Shown here piece by piece: positions 1 to 8,195 of a stretch of 64,000 nucleotides of DNA. The translations under genes and the position numbers were made by a program. A model generated the notes under the pieces. That model did no database searches, was not told the DNA's origin, and saw only the letters and a list, made by a program, of their open reading frames with translations. Positions within the stretch are counted from its first letter, which is position 1; every line of letters begins with the position of its first letter. The DNA comes from Bacteroides intestinalis (GTDB lineage: Bacteria > Bacteroidota > Bacteroidia > Bacteroidales > Bacteroidaceae): positions 17,811 through 81,810 of the forward strand of contig NZ_QRZF01000015.1 of the NCBI RefSeq assembly GCF_003464595.1. The letters are read 5' to 3'.

Positions 1-1102
1 TAACACGATATCCACTTTCGAGAGCTTTCAACAACTGATACCTACGATCATGACGCCACCACATCACTACTGCTTTATCCGGCGATACACCGGCATCCAC
101 AATCTCATCCCAACCGATCATTGTTTTACCTTTGGCAGCAATAATATCTGCCACACGGCGCACAAAGTATTGCTCCAATCCGGTTTCATTCATTAATTGT
201 TTATCTTTAATAAACTGCTGTATCTGTGAATCTGTAAACCATTCCTGATTACCGAAATGCACTTCATCACCTCCAATATGAATATAAGGAGAGGGGAACA
301 GAGTAATCAGTTCATCCAGCACATCACTTATGAAACGGAAAGTTTCTTCTTTGCAAGGGTGAAAAGTAAAATCTTTCCATCGCCCCTCACCACCACCGGA
401 CAATTCCGGATAGGCACGGCAAGCAGCAGTGGCATGTCCGGGCATATCGAATTCCGGCACAATCATAATGTGCCGTGCAGCTGCATAGGCAACAATATCT
501 TTAATATCCTCCTGCGTATAGAAAGCAGCAGGTGCCGACGGATCATGATAATTCCCTTTGGATCCAACCTTTGTCAACAAAGGATATTTCTTTATTTCAA
601 TACGCCATCCCGGTTCATCCGTCAGATGCCAATGAAAAACATTCAGGCGAAGAGAAGCCATTATATCAAGTAACTGCTTGACTTTCTCCTTGCCAAAGAA
701 ATGGCGGCTCTCGTCGAGCATAAAACCCCGCCACGAATAACGGGGAGCATCATTGATTACACAAGCGCTTGTAGTACCTTTCCCGGAACGCAAGAGTTGC
801 TTCAAAGTTTCTTCTCCCCGGAATGCTCCGGTTACGGTAGCCGATTGAATAAAAACTGAATCGGGAGTTATCTCCAAACGATAAGCCTCATCAGCCCCCG
901 TAGTGCAATCCGGTGTAATGCGTTGTATGACTCGTGACGGAAGTACATTATTTGTCTCAAGTACCTTGTTTTCGGCAATAGACAGTACGAACTCTCCTTT
1001 TGCCGGGCGATATTGTGCCGGTTCAGGAATCACATTTTGTGCAGAGATAAAGACTGGCAGAAAAAGACTTACTGCCAACAGGTTAATTTTAGTTGTCATC
1101 AT
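1..1102 (-). CDS. Beta-N-acetylhexosaminidase, GH20 (3' end beyond window)
   Basis: Secreted exo-hexosaminidase that removes terminal GlcNAc or GalNAc from glycans. I translated the minus strand: a signal peptide (MTTKINLLAVSLFLPVFISAQ), a GH20b-like N-terminal domain to about residue 115, then the catalytic barrel. The barrel shows WHLTDEPGWR at about 157-166 and HIGGDEVHF at about 274-282, whose Asp-Glu pair (about D278/E279) is the GH20 catalytic pair. Only about 366 residues are in the window. Two in-frame ATGs (1102 and 1099) overlap the stop of the upstream GH92 gene, so the two are translationally coupled. With GH92 and the SGNH esterase it forms one unit that fits trimming of host-type N-glycans; the substrate is inferred. 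Confidence 0.93.
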   Translation of the reverse strand, partial: MMTTKINLLAVSLFLPVFISAQNVIPEPAQYRPAKGEFVLSIAENKVLETNNVLPSRVIQRITPDCTTGADEAYRLEITPDSVFIQSATVTGAFRGEETLKQLLRSGKGTTSACVINDAPRYSWRGFMLDESRHFFGKEKVKQLLDIMASLRLNVFHWHLTDEPGWRIEIKKYPLLTKVGSKGNYHDPSAPAAFYTQEDIKDIVAYAAARHIMIVPEFDMPGHATAACRAYPELSGGGEGRWKDFTFHPCKEETFRFISDVLDELITLFPSPYIHIGGDEVHFGNQEWFTDSQIQQFIKDKQLMNETGLEQYFVRRVADIIAAKGKTMIGWDEIVDAGVSPDKAVVMWWRHDRRYQLLKALESGYRV

Positions 1103-3390
1103 TGATATATCTTAAAACAATTTCCCATTTCAAGTTCCAGTACCCCACCCTTCACGATCTCATTATGCGTTATCCACAAACGGTTCAATTTCTTACCGTT
1201 CAATGATACCGACTGAATATAGATATTCTGAGGCGAGTTATTATGCGCTATGATTTTGAAATTCTTACCGGAATAGAAATGCGTATCCAGGTTTATCACT
1301 ACGCTTTCGAAGACAGGACTGGTAATCTCATAACGGGGATTTCCCGGACAAACCGGATGAATACCCATAGCCGCCAGTACATACCATGCCGACATCTGCC
1401 CTACATCTTCGTTTCCACACAATCCCAGAACATCATCACCATAAGCTTTATCACAAATCTTTCTCGTCCACTTCTGTGTCAGCCACGGGCAAGAAGAGTA
1501 ATTGAAAAGGAATGGTACATGATGGTTCGGTTCATTAGGATGATTATAATAATCGTTCCATAAAAAATCTTCCGGAACATTGGCAAAGAACTCTTCCAGT
1601 TCCGCATCAAACTTCTTTTGTCCTCCCATCAGAGCTTTCATTCCGTCAATGTCATGAGGGACAAACCAACCTTGCTGGAAAGGATTGCTTTCCGTGGTAC
1701 CCTGATCCTGTGCCGTACGACCTCGCCAAGGCAACCAGCCTCCACCCTTCACGCGGGCACAAAACCACTGCACGCTATCGCACCACACATTCCGGTAAGC
1801 TTTGGCACGCTTTTCATATTCAGCTGCTTCTTTCTTTTTGCCCAAGGAACTCATGAGTTGTCCTAAGCACCAATCCGTATAAGCATACTCCAAAGTATGG
1901 GAAAGACTGCCGGGAGTATATCCCAGATCTCCATTACCAAACTGCTTCTGTGTATTCGCAGCATACTCAACGGCTTTCTGTACATCGTACTCCCGGATCC
2001 CCTTTTCATAGGCATCCGCCAGTACTGAGATAGCGGGATTTCCCAACATACAGCCAGAATATGCATTCACTACTTCCCAACGTGGGAAATACTCCTTCCC
2101 ACTTAATTGGGCAATCTGGATCAAAGAGTTTATCTCATCATTCACCAATCGGGGATTAATCAATGTTTGCAATGGGAACTGACTACGGAATACATCCCAA
2201 CCGCTAAATACAGTACGATAGGTAAAATTCTCCGTTTGGTGAATCTTCTTATCCGCACCTATATACCGGCCGTCGCAATCGGAGAAGCAACGTGGATCGA
2301 TCATTGTATGATACAAAGAGGTATAAAAGATAGTCTTATCCCTTTCGCTTCCCTCAACCTTCACCGAAGAGAGTGCCTGATTCCACAGATTACGTGTATT
2401 TTCTTTTACCCGCTCAAAATTCCAGTCCGGAATATCCTGTTCCAGATTGCGCTGGGCACCTTCCATGCTGACAAATGATATACCGCACTTCAGTTGCACC
2501 TGTTCGTCTTTCCGGGTAGGAAACTCTGTATAAAAGCCCAAATGCTTTCCCTGTGCCTTCCCGGGAGCAGGTATGAGCCGGGCATCCTTAATATAGTTGA
2601 AATAGGCCGGATTGTCATTGGCATCATTCTTTCTGCTAACACCCTCAGGAATAGAAGCACTCCAAACGCCGTATTCCGTCAATGGGCGATCGAAACAGCA
2701 ATAGAAGTAAACGGTATAATCAGATTTCCCCGAACCGTTTCCCCAACCTCCACAAGCGGGCGTGCATTTCATCCATCCCCGAATCGTATATTCGTCCACT
2801 TTTTCCACATACTGTTCATCGGATGTGCCACCAATTCTACGGGCCAGATCGATCTGGATACGTGACTTCTCCGACTCCGGATATGTGAAACGCAGAATCC
2901 CCGAACGAGGTGCGGATGTCAGTTCCACCTTCACCTGATAATCTTGCAAGTATACCGAATAGTATCCGGCCTGTGTAATCTCCGTATCATGGGAATAGCT
3001 GGAACAGTAACCTTCTTCCGGTTTATTTTCGGTACCCTTGAATGTTCGTAATGGTCCGGTGGTAGGCATTACCAGAAAGTTTCCGAAATCGCCATACCAG
3101 CCAATGCCGCTTAAATGCGTAAAGCTGAAGCCTTCGATAGTAGAATGATGCCACGAATATCCGGGACCGTTATCACCACCGGTTTTAGTATCCGGACTCA
3201 ACTGTACAAGTCCGAAAGGAGTACAACTTCCCGGAAAGGTTTTCCCCAATCCATGCCCCGACTTTCCGGCCTCTGCCGACGTTGAAGCACCAATAATCGT
3301 ATTGACATAATCCACCGGCTCTTTTTGAGCAAATGACAGAGTAGAAAAAGAAATCAATAAAGCGGATAGCCAAAGTCTGCCATATTCCAT
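1099..3390 (-). CDS. GH92 family alpha-mannosidase
   Basis: Probable secreted calcium-dependent exo-alpha-mannosidase of family GH92, 763 residues, the usual size. It has a signal peptide (about 1-21, ending SFAQ). The N-terminal block YVNTIIGAST...GKTFPGSCTPFGLVQLSPDT is the hallmark of the family, and the C-terminal block GNEDVGQMSAWYVLAAMG carries the conserved acidic residue of the GH92 active site. GH92 enzymes of Bacteroides act on alpha-1,2, 1,3, 1,4 or 1,6 mannose linkages of N-glycans or yeast mannan; the linkage cannot be read from sequence. The stop overlaps the start of the GH20 gene, and the gene follows the SGNH hydrolase by about 20 bases, so all three are probably one transcript. 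Confidence 0.95.
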   Translation of the reverse strand: MEYGRLWLSALLISFSTLSFAQKEPVDYVNTIIGASTSAEAGKSGHGLGKTFPGSCTPFGLVQLSPDTKTGGDNGPGYSWHHSTIEGFSFTHLSGIGWYGDFGNFLVMPTTGPLRTFKGTENKPEEGYCSSYSHDTEITQAGYYSVYLQDYQVKVELTSAPRSGILRFTYPESEKSRIQIDLARRIGGTSDEQYVEKVDEYTIRGWMKCTPACGGWGNGSGKSDYTVYFYCCFDRPLTEYGVWSASIPEGVSRKNDANDNPAYFNYIKDARLIPAPGKAQGKHLGFYTEFPTRKDEQVQLKCGISFVSMEGAQRNLEQDIPDWNFERVKENTRNLWNQALSSVKVEGSERDKTIFYTSLYHTMIDPRCFSDCDGRYIGADKKIHQTENFTYRTVFSGWDVFRSQFPLQTLINPRLVNDEINSLIQIAQLSGKEYFPRWEVVNAYSGCMLGNPAISVLADAYEKGIREYDVQKAVEYAANTQKQFGNGDLGYTPGSLSHTLEYAYTDWCLGQLMSSLGKKKEAAEYEKRAKAYRNVWCDSVQWFCARVKGGGWLPWRGRTAQDQGTTESNPFQQGWFVPHDIDGMKALMGGQKKFDAELEEFFANVPEDFLWNDYYNHPNEPNHHVPFLFNYSSCPWLTQKWTRKICDKAYGDDVLGLCGNEDVGQMSAWYVLAAMGIHPVCPGNPRYEITSPVFESVVINLDTHFYSGKNFKIIAHNNSPQNIYIQSVSLNGKKLNRLWITHNEIVKGGVLELEMGNCFKIYQ

Positions 3391-3411
3391 AGAATAATAA
3401 ATTAGAATGAG

Positions 3412-4476
3412 TTACCGGATATGTTTTTTGATTAACGGATATAATACTTCCGCATAGCGCATAAAGCCCAGATCTGTAAAATGAATACCATCAACAGTAG
3501 CCTCACCATCGTGCCCGATGATATCCTTTGAAGAAAGAAGATAGATATTCTTCTCACCCTTTTTCTTCATTGACTGGAAAATAGCCGCAATCGTTTCATT
3601 TTTAGCTTTCACTTCCCTTGCAATCTTTTTATCGAAACGGGAATGAGTGAAAATAGGATCTTCTACAAAAAGTATGGGAGTATCGGGATGTTTGCTGCGA
3701 ACGATCGAGTAGAATTTCTCCGCCCGTTCCTTCATCTGTTCCACTGTGGCATTAGGAAGGAAATCAAGCACAAACATGGAAGCATCGACCGTAGCTATAA
3801 GTTCCGCAATCTCCAGATCGAGCAAAGCATTACCACTAAATCCTAAATTGATACATTCACGATTGAGCCAACGTTCCAGAATATTGGTATGGGCCATTCC
3901 GGGACGGGAAGCACAACCACCCTGTAAAATACTGGTTCCATAAAAAACAACGGGCTTCTCACGTACCGGCAAACTGACTTCAGGTTGGTCAAGCGTCGAA
4001 AGGCTATCCACACCAATGGCTAATGAGGTGACTCCGTCATACAAAGAAAGATATAAAAGATATTCCCGTTCTTCAGGATCCATATTCTTCACGATAGTAG
4101 CCTCATTTACCTTTCCCTGAGGCCGCCCGCTACCGGCAAAGACCCACTTACCATCTTGCAGGCAATACAGATCCAACCCTTTGATTCCGGTAGGAGTCAT
4201 ATGATTCATACTTCTGTTATCCCTCACTTCCCACTTTGCCCCAATGCATGTAGAGTTGGAACGGAAGCGCAAAGCAAGCCCGGCACTATTGCGTCCCAAT
4301 TCCCAAAGCGGTTTGCGGGAAACAGATTCCAAAGAAGCCGGAAGGCGTTCGTAACGGGTAAGAGTAGCATCCGTAGCTTTGCCTAACAGGGGAAAAGCGG
4401 AAGCATCGTGATAAAGAAGCTGGGCATGAGTAGAGGCTGCCAGCAGCAATCCGAAAATTAAAGCTTTGGTTCTCAT
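3412..4476 (-). CDS. SGNH/GDSL hydrolase with N-terminal GxDLY domain
   Basis: Predicted secreted esterase of 354 residues, first gene of the SGNH-GH92-GH20 unit. A signal peptide (about 1-18) is followed by an all-beta N-terminal domain with the motif GLDLY (about 100-104), typical of the GxDLY domain (PF14607) that precedes Lipase_GDSL_3 (PF14606). The catalytic serine is in YGTSILQGG (S182), and the Asp/His pair is in DGIHFTD (D329, H332). Members of this arrangement in Bacteroides are thought to remove acyl groups from glycans; deacetylation of a sugar is inference. A -7 type promoter box lies just upstream. Confidence 0.85.
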   Translation of the reverse strand: MRTKALIFGLLLAASTHAQLLYHDASAFPLLGKATDATLTRYERLPASLESVSRKPLWELGRNSAGLALRFRSNSTCIGAKWEVRDNRSMNHMTPTGIKGLDLYCLQDGKWVFAGSGRPQGKVNEATIVKNMDPEEREYLLYLSLYDGVTSLAIGVDSLSTLDQPEVSLPVREKPVVFYGTSILQGGCASRPGMAHTNILERWLNRECINLGFSGNALLDLEIAELIATVDASMFVLDFLPNATVEQMKERAEKFYSIVRSKHPDTPILFVEDPIFTHSRFDKKIAREVKAKNETIAAIFQSMKKKGEKNIYLLSSKDIIGHDGEATVDGIHFTDLGFMRYAEVLYPLIKKHIR

Positions 4477-4500
4477 GATTTAATAGATATTAAGATGACC

Positions 4501-4508
4501 CAAAGTTA
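4501..4508 (-). promoter_or_regulatory. Bacteroides -7 promoter box for the SGNH-GH92-GH20 unit
   Basis: The plus strand reads CAAAGTTA, which is TAACTTTG on the minus strand and matches the Bacteroides -7 consensus TAnnTTTG. It lies 25 bases upstream of the SGNH start. I see no good -33 TTTG at the expected distance, so an activator may be needed. Confidence 0.55.
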
Positions 4509-4569
4509 CACTGAAAAACTACATTTTTCATTCGTTTTACATCAATTAACAAGCAAGATGTTCTACAAA

Positions 4570-4590
4570 TACGAAAGATTCGTAACTTTG
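4570..4590 (+). promoter_or_regulatory. Promoter with BlaI-type palindromic operator for the 4607 gene
   Basis: TACGAAAGATTCGTA (4570-4584) is a palindrome with six-base arms around a three-base centre. Its last two bases are the TA of a -7 box TAACTTTG (4583-4590), 16 bases before the ATG. The same palindrome, in the same position on the -7 box, occurs before the blaI gene at 18686-18706. Operator function is inferred from this match and from known autoregulation of BlaI/MecI repressors. Confidence 0.6.
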
Positions 4591-4606
4591 GTAAAAACTA
4601 TATAGT

Positions 4607-6508
4607 ATGAAAAAACTCAATTTTCTCCTTAGCAGTCTGCTACTATGCATATGCTGCACCATTCAAGCTAAAAACAAAGTGATTGAACAACCTCCGTTCG
4701 TCGTAAGTAGCACCACCTCTATTGAAGTCAGCCAGGTCGAAATCAGTGACACGGCTACAGTCCTGCACATTTTTGCCAAATACCGGCCTAAAAACTGGAT
4801 AAAGATTGCTTCGGGAAGTTACTTGCAAGATAATAACGGAAAGACTTACCAACTACGTTCGGGCATAGGCATCACGCCGGATGCAGAGTTCTGGATGCCG
4901 GAATCCGGTGAAGCTGAGTTTCAGCTGGTATTTCCTCCTCTTCCCGCATCCGTTACATCCATCGACTTCACAGAAGGTGCCGACGTTGAAAATGGATTCA
5001 GTATTTGGGGAATCCAGTTGAAAGGCAATAATCTGCCGAAGTTAGTACTACCGAAAGAGGCTGTTATCCATAAAGCAGACAAAGAAACTGCCCTGCCGAA
5101 CCCTGTCATCGAATATGGTAAAGCTACCTTGAAAGGTAAGTTATTGGATTTCCGTCCCGGCATGTCCAAGACCATGACTCTGGTATCATGGGAAAGTGCC
5201 AAAGGCGATATATCGGAAGTGCTGGTAGATATCCAACCGGATGGTAGTTTCAGCAAAGAAATATCCTTGGCAGGTACTACACCCGTTTCTATATATATGT
5301 CCGGCAGCTCACCCCTCCAACTATTTATGGAACCGGGAAAAACGACTGAAGCATATATCAATTTGCGTGAGATCTCCCGCCGCCGGTCTAAATTCCATAG
5401 CGAGGAGAAGCCTTATGGAGAGATTATATACATTAACGGCCCCTTAGCAACTGTTGCACAAGAATTGAATCAGGATATGCCCGACACCAATGTACAAGAT
5501 AAGGTATATAAGGACATGAAAGCATTTGCCGGTATGGATATAGACACTTACAAATCAAAAGTACTGGAGTTGTCTGCTGAAGTGCAAACGGAAATAGATA
5601 AACTCCCATGCAGTCTGGCAACACGTCAAGTACTCACCATCAACAATAAGCTGTCCACAATTGGGTTATTGCGTTTAGTTGCAAATACACTGACATCAGC
5701 TGCCATACAGACCAATCAGATAACACGCGAAGAAGCTCAAAAATACTTTATGGAACGGGCACAGAAAATACCGGCTGACTATATTCCAAATGCTAACTTT
5801 GCAATACTGAACGATCTGCAAGCCACCCTGTCCAGCAATTACTCAAACATCGTAATCGGTTATTATCAGAAAAGTGATGACCTTGCCAAAACTTGGGGAA
5901 CAGACAACGGTATCTTCTTTGACATCGTCCGGGTTATTCCCCTTTATCAAAGCATCAAGAATTTCACTCCGCTGACTGAAGAGCAAATTAGCACAATCAA
6001 CACTTTCCCTTCCGCTTATCGTGAAATGCTGACTGTGGCCAATGATGAACTCCTGGCAAAGATTGAAGCCAATAAGAAAAAGACGGGATTCACAGTAAAT
6101 GAAGCCGGTGAAGTCAGCGATGAAGACCTCTTTGCTTCCATCATCAGTAAGTTCAGTGGAAAAGTGTTACTGGTTGATTTCTGGGCTACCTGGTGCGGTC
6201 CATGCCGCATGGCTAACAAAGAAATGATTCCAATGAAGGAAGAATTAAAAGATAAGGATATTGTGTATTTGTATATCACCGGTGAGACATCTCCGCTGAA
6301 GACATGGGAAAATATGATTCCTGATATTCATGGTGAACATTACCGTGTGACAGCCGCCCAATGGAATTTCTTAGGCAAGAGTTTCAATGTTTCAGGTGTT
6401 CCCACCTACCTCATTATTGACCGCGAAGGAAATATAAAATACAGACAAGTAGGTTTCCCCGGCGTTAAAACGATGAAAGAAGAGCTTCTGAAAGTAACCG
6501 ACCAATAA
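4607..6508 (+). CDS. Secreted TlpA-like thioredoxin-fold protein
   Basis: Protein of 633 residues with a signal peptide (about 1-21), a long N-terminal region without a motif I recognise, and a C-terminal TlpA/ResA-type thioredoxin domain (about 500-633). The redox motif WCGPC is at 529-533 in VDFWATWCGPCRM, and the cis-proline loop VSGVPTYLI lies near residue 600. It is probably a periplasmic thiol-disulfide reductase. Large TlpA-like proteins with extended N-terminal parts are common in Bacteroidetes, and their partners are mostly unknown. It is a single-gene unit, diverging from the SGNH operon and ending at a strong hairpin. The operator-like palindrome in its promoter suggests control by the BlaI repressor at 18736. 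Confidence 0.85.
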   Translation: MKKLNFLLSSLLLCICCTIQAKNKVIEQPPFVVSSTTSIEVSQVEISDTATVLHIFAKYRPKNWIKIASGSYLQDNNGKTYQLRSGIGITPDAEFWMPESGEAEFQLVFPPLPASVTSIDFTEGADVENGFSIWGIQLKGNNLPKLVLPKEAVIHKADKETALPNPVIEYGKATLKGKLLDFRPGMSKTMTLVSWESAKGDISEVLVDIQPDGSFSKEISLAGTTPVSIYMSGSSPLQLFMEPGKTTEAYINLREISRRRSKFHSEEKPYGEIIYINGPLATVAQELNQDMPDTNVQDKVYKDMKAFAGMDIDTYKSKVLELSAEVQTEIDKLPCSLATRQVLTINNKLSTIGLLRLVANTLTSAAIQTNQITREEAQKYFMERAQKIPADYIPNANFAILNDLQATLSSNYSNIVIGYYQKSDDLAKTWGTDNGIFFDIVRVIPLYQSIKNFTPLTEEQISTINTFPSAYREMLTVANDELLAKIEANKKKTGFTVNEAGEVSDEDLFASIISKFSGKVLLVDFWATWCGPCRMANKEMIPMKEELKDKDIVYLYITGETSPLKTWENMIPDIHGEHYRVTAAQWNFLGKSFNVSGVPTYLIIDREGNIKYRQVGFPGVKTMKEELLKVTDQ

Positions 6509-6546
6509 GAAAGAAGTACCGGACGGTACGAAGCCCGTTAAAAAGA

Positions 6547-6591
6547 AATGGCACTGCCCATCATTTACACTCAATGATGAACAGTGCCATT
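6547..6591. terminator. Bidirectional terminator hairpin
   Basis: AATGGCACTG (6547-6556) pairs perfectly with CAGTGCCATT (6582-6591). An inner stem, TCATT with AATGA, extends the hairpin, and CGTTTTATTTC follows on the plus strand. It sits between convergent genes ending at 6508 (+) and 6614 (-) and can serve both. Confidence 0.85.
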
Positions 6592-6613
6592 CGTTTTATT
6601 TCTCACCCGATTC

Positions 6614-8146
6614 CTACTTCCAGTCCTCGGCTCCTTTTTCTTTCAATTTGCTTGTAAAGGCTTTAGCTTTATCCATAGTCTCTTTTTCTTCTTCGGGACT
6701 TGCATAAGCAAACTTATAGCCTTTTATAACATTCCATTCGCCACGGGTAAAATCAGGGAATTCCACAGCAGCACAATTGTTATCCATAGAAAGCTCACCC
6801 AATTCTGCCAGACAGCACCATTCTGCCAAGTCGTATACATCCAGATCCAAAGGTAAACCGTTCTGCAAGCAATATACCAAACGGCTATCCATAATGAAGT
6901 CCATACCTCCATGGCCTCCTACTTCCTTAGCCATTTCACCATACTTCTTTAATATCGGATGCTGGAACTTTTCTACAAGCGCTTCCATTTCCTCCTTAGG
7001 CAAAAAGCTGTGGGTATTCAGATTATCAACTTGCGGTTCTACTCCCGAAGCGCTCAATTGCTTAGCATCAAGAGCATAACCCTGAATCGGATACTTATTG
7101 GCAAAGCCTTTGGTTCCGGTAAGCTGATACAAACGGTTATAAGGTTGCGGTGTCATCACATTATGTTGAATCTCGATAACTTTTCCGTTTGCCGTACGAA
7201 TCAGTGTAGTTGTATGGTCACCGTTACGGAAATCATCACACTTCTCTCCGGTTCTCTTTTCTACCAGATCCTTACCTACAACCGACTTGGTATCCATAGC
7301 TACCAACGTTACCATACGGTCGCCACGATGGATATCGAATGCTTGCGCCACAGGACCAAGACCGTGAGTAGCATACACATCACCACGATGTTTCTTGTTG
7401 TAATCCAAACGCCATCCCAGTTTATCATTCTCACCGTTTTTCCAATAATGATCCCAGAACGGGCTCAATTCATGGATGTAAGCACCTTGTCCACGAATCA
7501 CTTCACCAAACACTCCTTGCTGTGCCATGTTCAGCGTATTCATTTCAAACCAGTCATAGCAACAGTTTTCCAGTATCATACAATGTTTACGGGTCTTTTC
7601 ACTCATATTGATCAAGTCCCAACATTCCTGAAGATTCATAGCCGAAGGAACTTCTATAGCTACATGTTTGCCGTTTTCCATAGCACACATTGCTACAGGA
7701 AAGTGATGCAACCAGTCGGTAGCAATATAAACCAAGTCTATGTCATCGCGTTTACAAAGTTCTTCGTATCCTTTCTCTCCGGAATAAACAGCTGCCTTAG
7801 GCAAAGATGCTTTCTGCAAATACTTCTGGCAGCCCTCAGCACGTGATTGTTCATAATCACAAAGAGCCACGATCTGCGTACCGGGAATATGGGTAAAACG
7901 CTCTACAGCACCGGGGCCACGCATACCCAATCCTACGAATCCTACTCTAACGACTTCCATCTTCGGGGCGGTCAGCCCAATCACACTCTGCTGCCCAGCC
8001 GGACGCTCGGGAGTTTTCACAATAATAGTTCCATTCTTCCATTCCCACTGAGTACCCTTGTCATTGGTTTGCACAGTAGAAGTTTGAGACGTGCATGCAC
8101 ATAATGCGACGCACATACCCAACAACAATGATTTCAAAACCTTCAT
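6614..8146 (-). CDS. Gfo/Idh/MocA-type lipoprotein, probable GH109
   Basis: NAD-dependent Gfo/Idh/MocA fold protein of 510 residues, last gene of locus A. The N terminus ends in a lipobox (CVALCAC), so it is likely lipid-anchored after export. The Rossmann motif VGFVGLGMRGPGAVERF starts near residue 67, and a second conserved stretch contains ATDWLHHFPVA. Export, size and sequence resemble GH109 enzymes, which use bound NAD to hydrolyse alpha-N-acetylgalactosaminides. Assignment to GH109 rather than a general oxidoreductase rests on resemblance alone and on its place beside glycosidases. It is separated from the GH2 gene by about 50 bases. Confidence 0.75.
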   Translation of the reverse strand: MKVLKSLLLGMCVALCACTSQTSTVQTNDKGTQWEWKNGTIIVKTPERPAGQQSVIGLTAPKMEVVRVGFVGLGMRGPGAVERFTHIPGTQIVALCDYEQSRAEGCQKYLQKASLPKAAVYSGEKGYEELCKRDDIDLVYIATDWLHHFPVAMCAMENGKHVAIEVPSAMNLQECWDLINMSEKTRKHCMILENCCYDWFEMNTLNMAQQGVFGEVIRGQGAYIHELSPFWDHYWKNGENDKLGWRLDYNKKHRGDVYATHGLGPVAQAFDIHRGDRMVTLVAMDTKSVVGKDLVEKRTGEKCDDFRNGDHTTTLIRTANGKVIEIQHNVMTPQPYNRLYQLTGTKGFANKYPIQGYALDAKQLSASGVEPQVDNLNTHSFLPKEEMEALVEKFQHPILKKYGEMAKEVGGHGGMDFIMDSRLVYCLQNGLPLDLDVYDLAEWCCLAELGELSMDNNCAAVEFPDFTRGEWNVIKGYKFAYASPEEEKETMDKAKAFTSKLKEKGAEDWK

Positions 8147-8195
8147 GTTATATTAAATTTAAAGTAAATAATTAATTCATCAGTTCAAAAAAGTA

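Noticed and set aside
6959..7846. 295-residue plus-strand ORF
   Set aside because: Antisense shadow of the GH109-like gene, whose frame has clear domain motifs.
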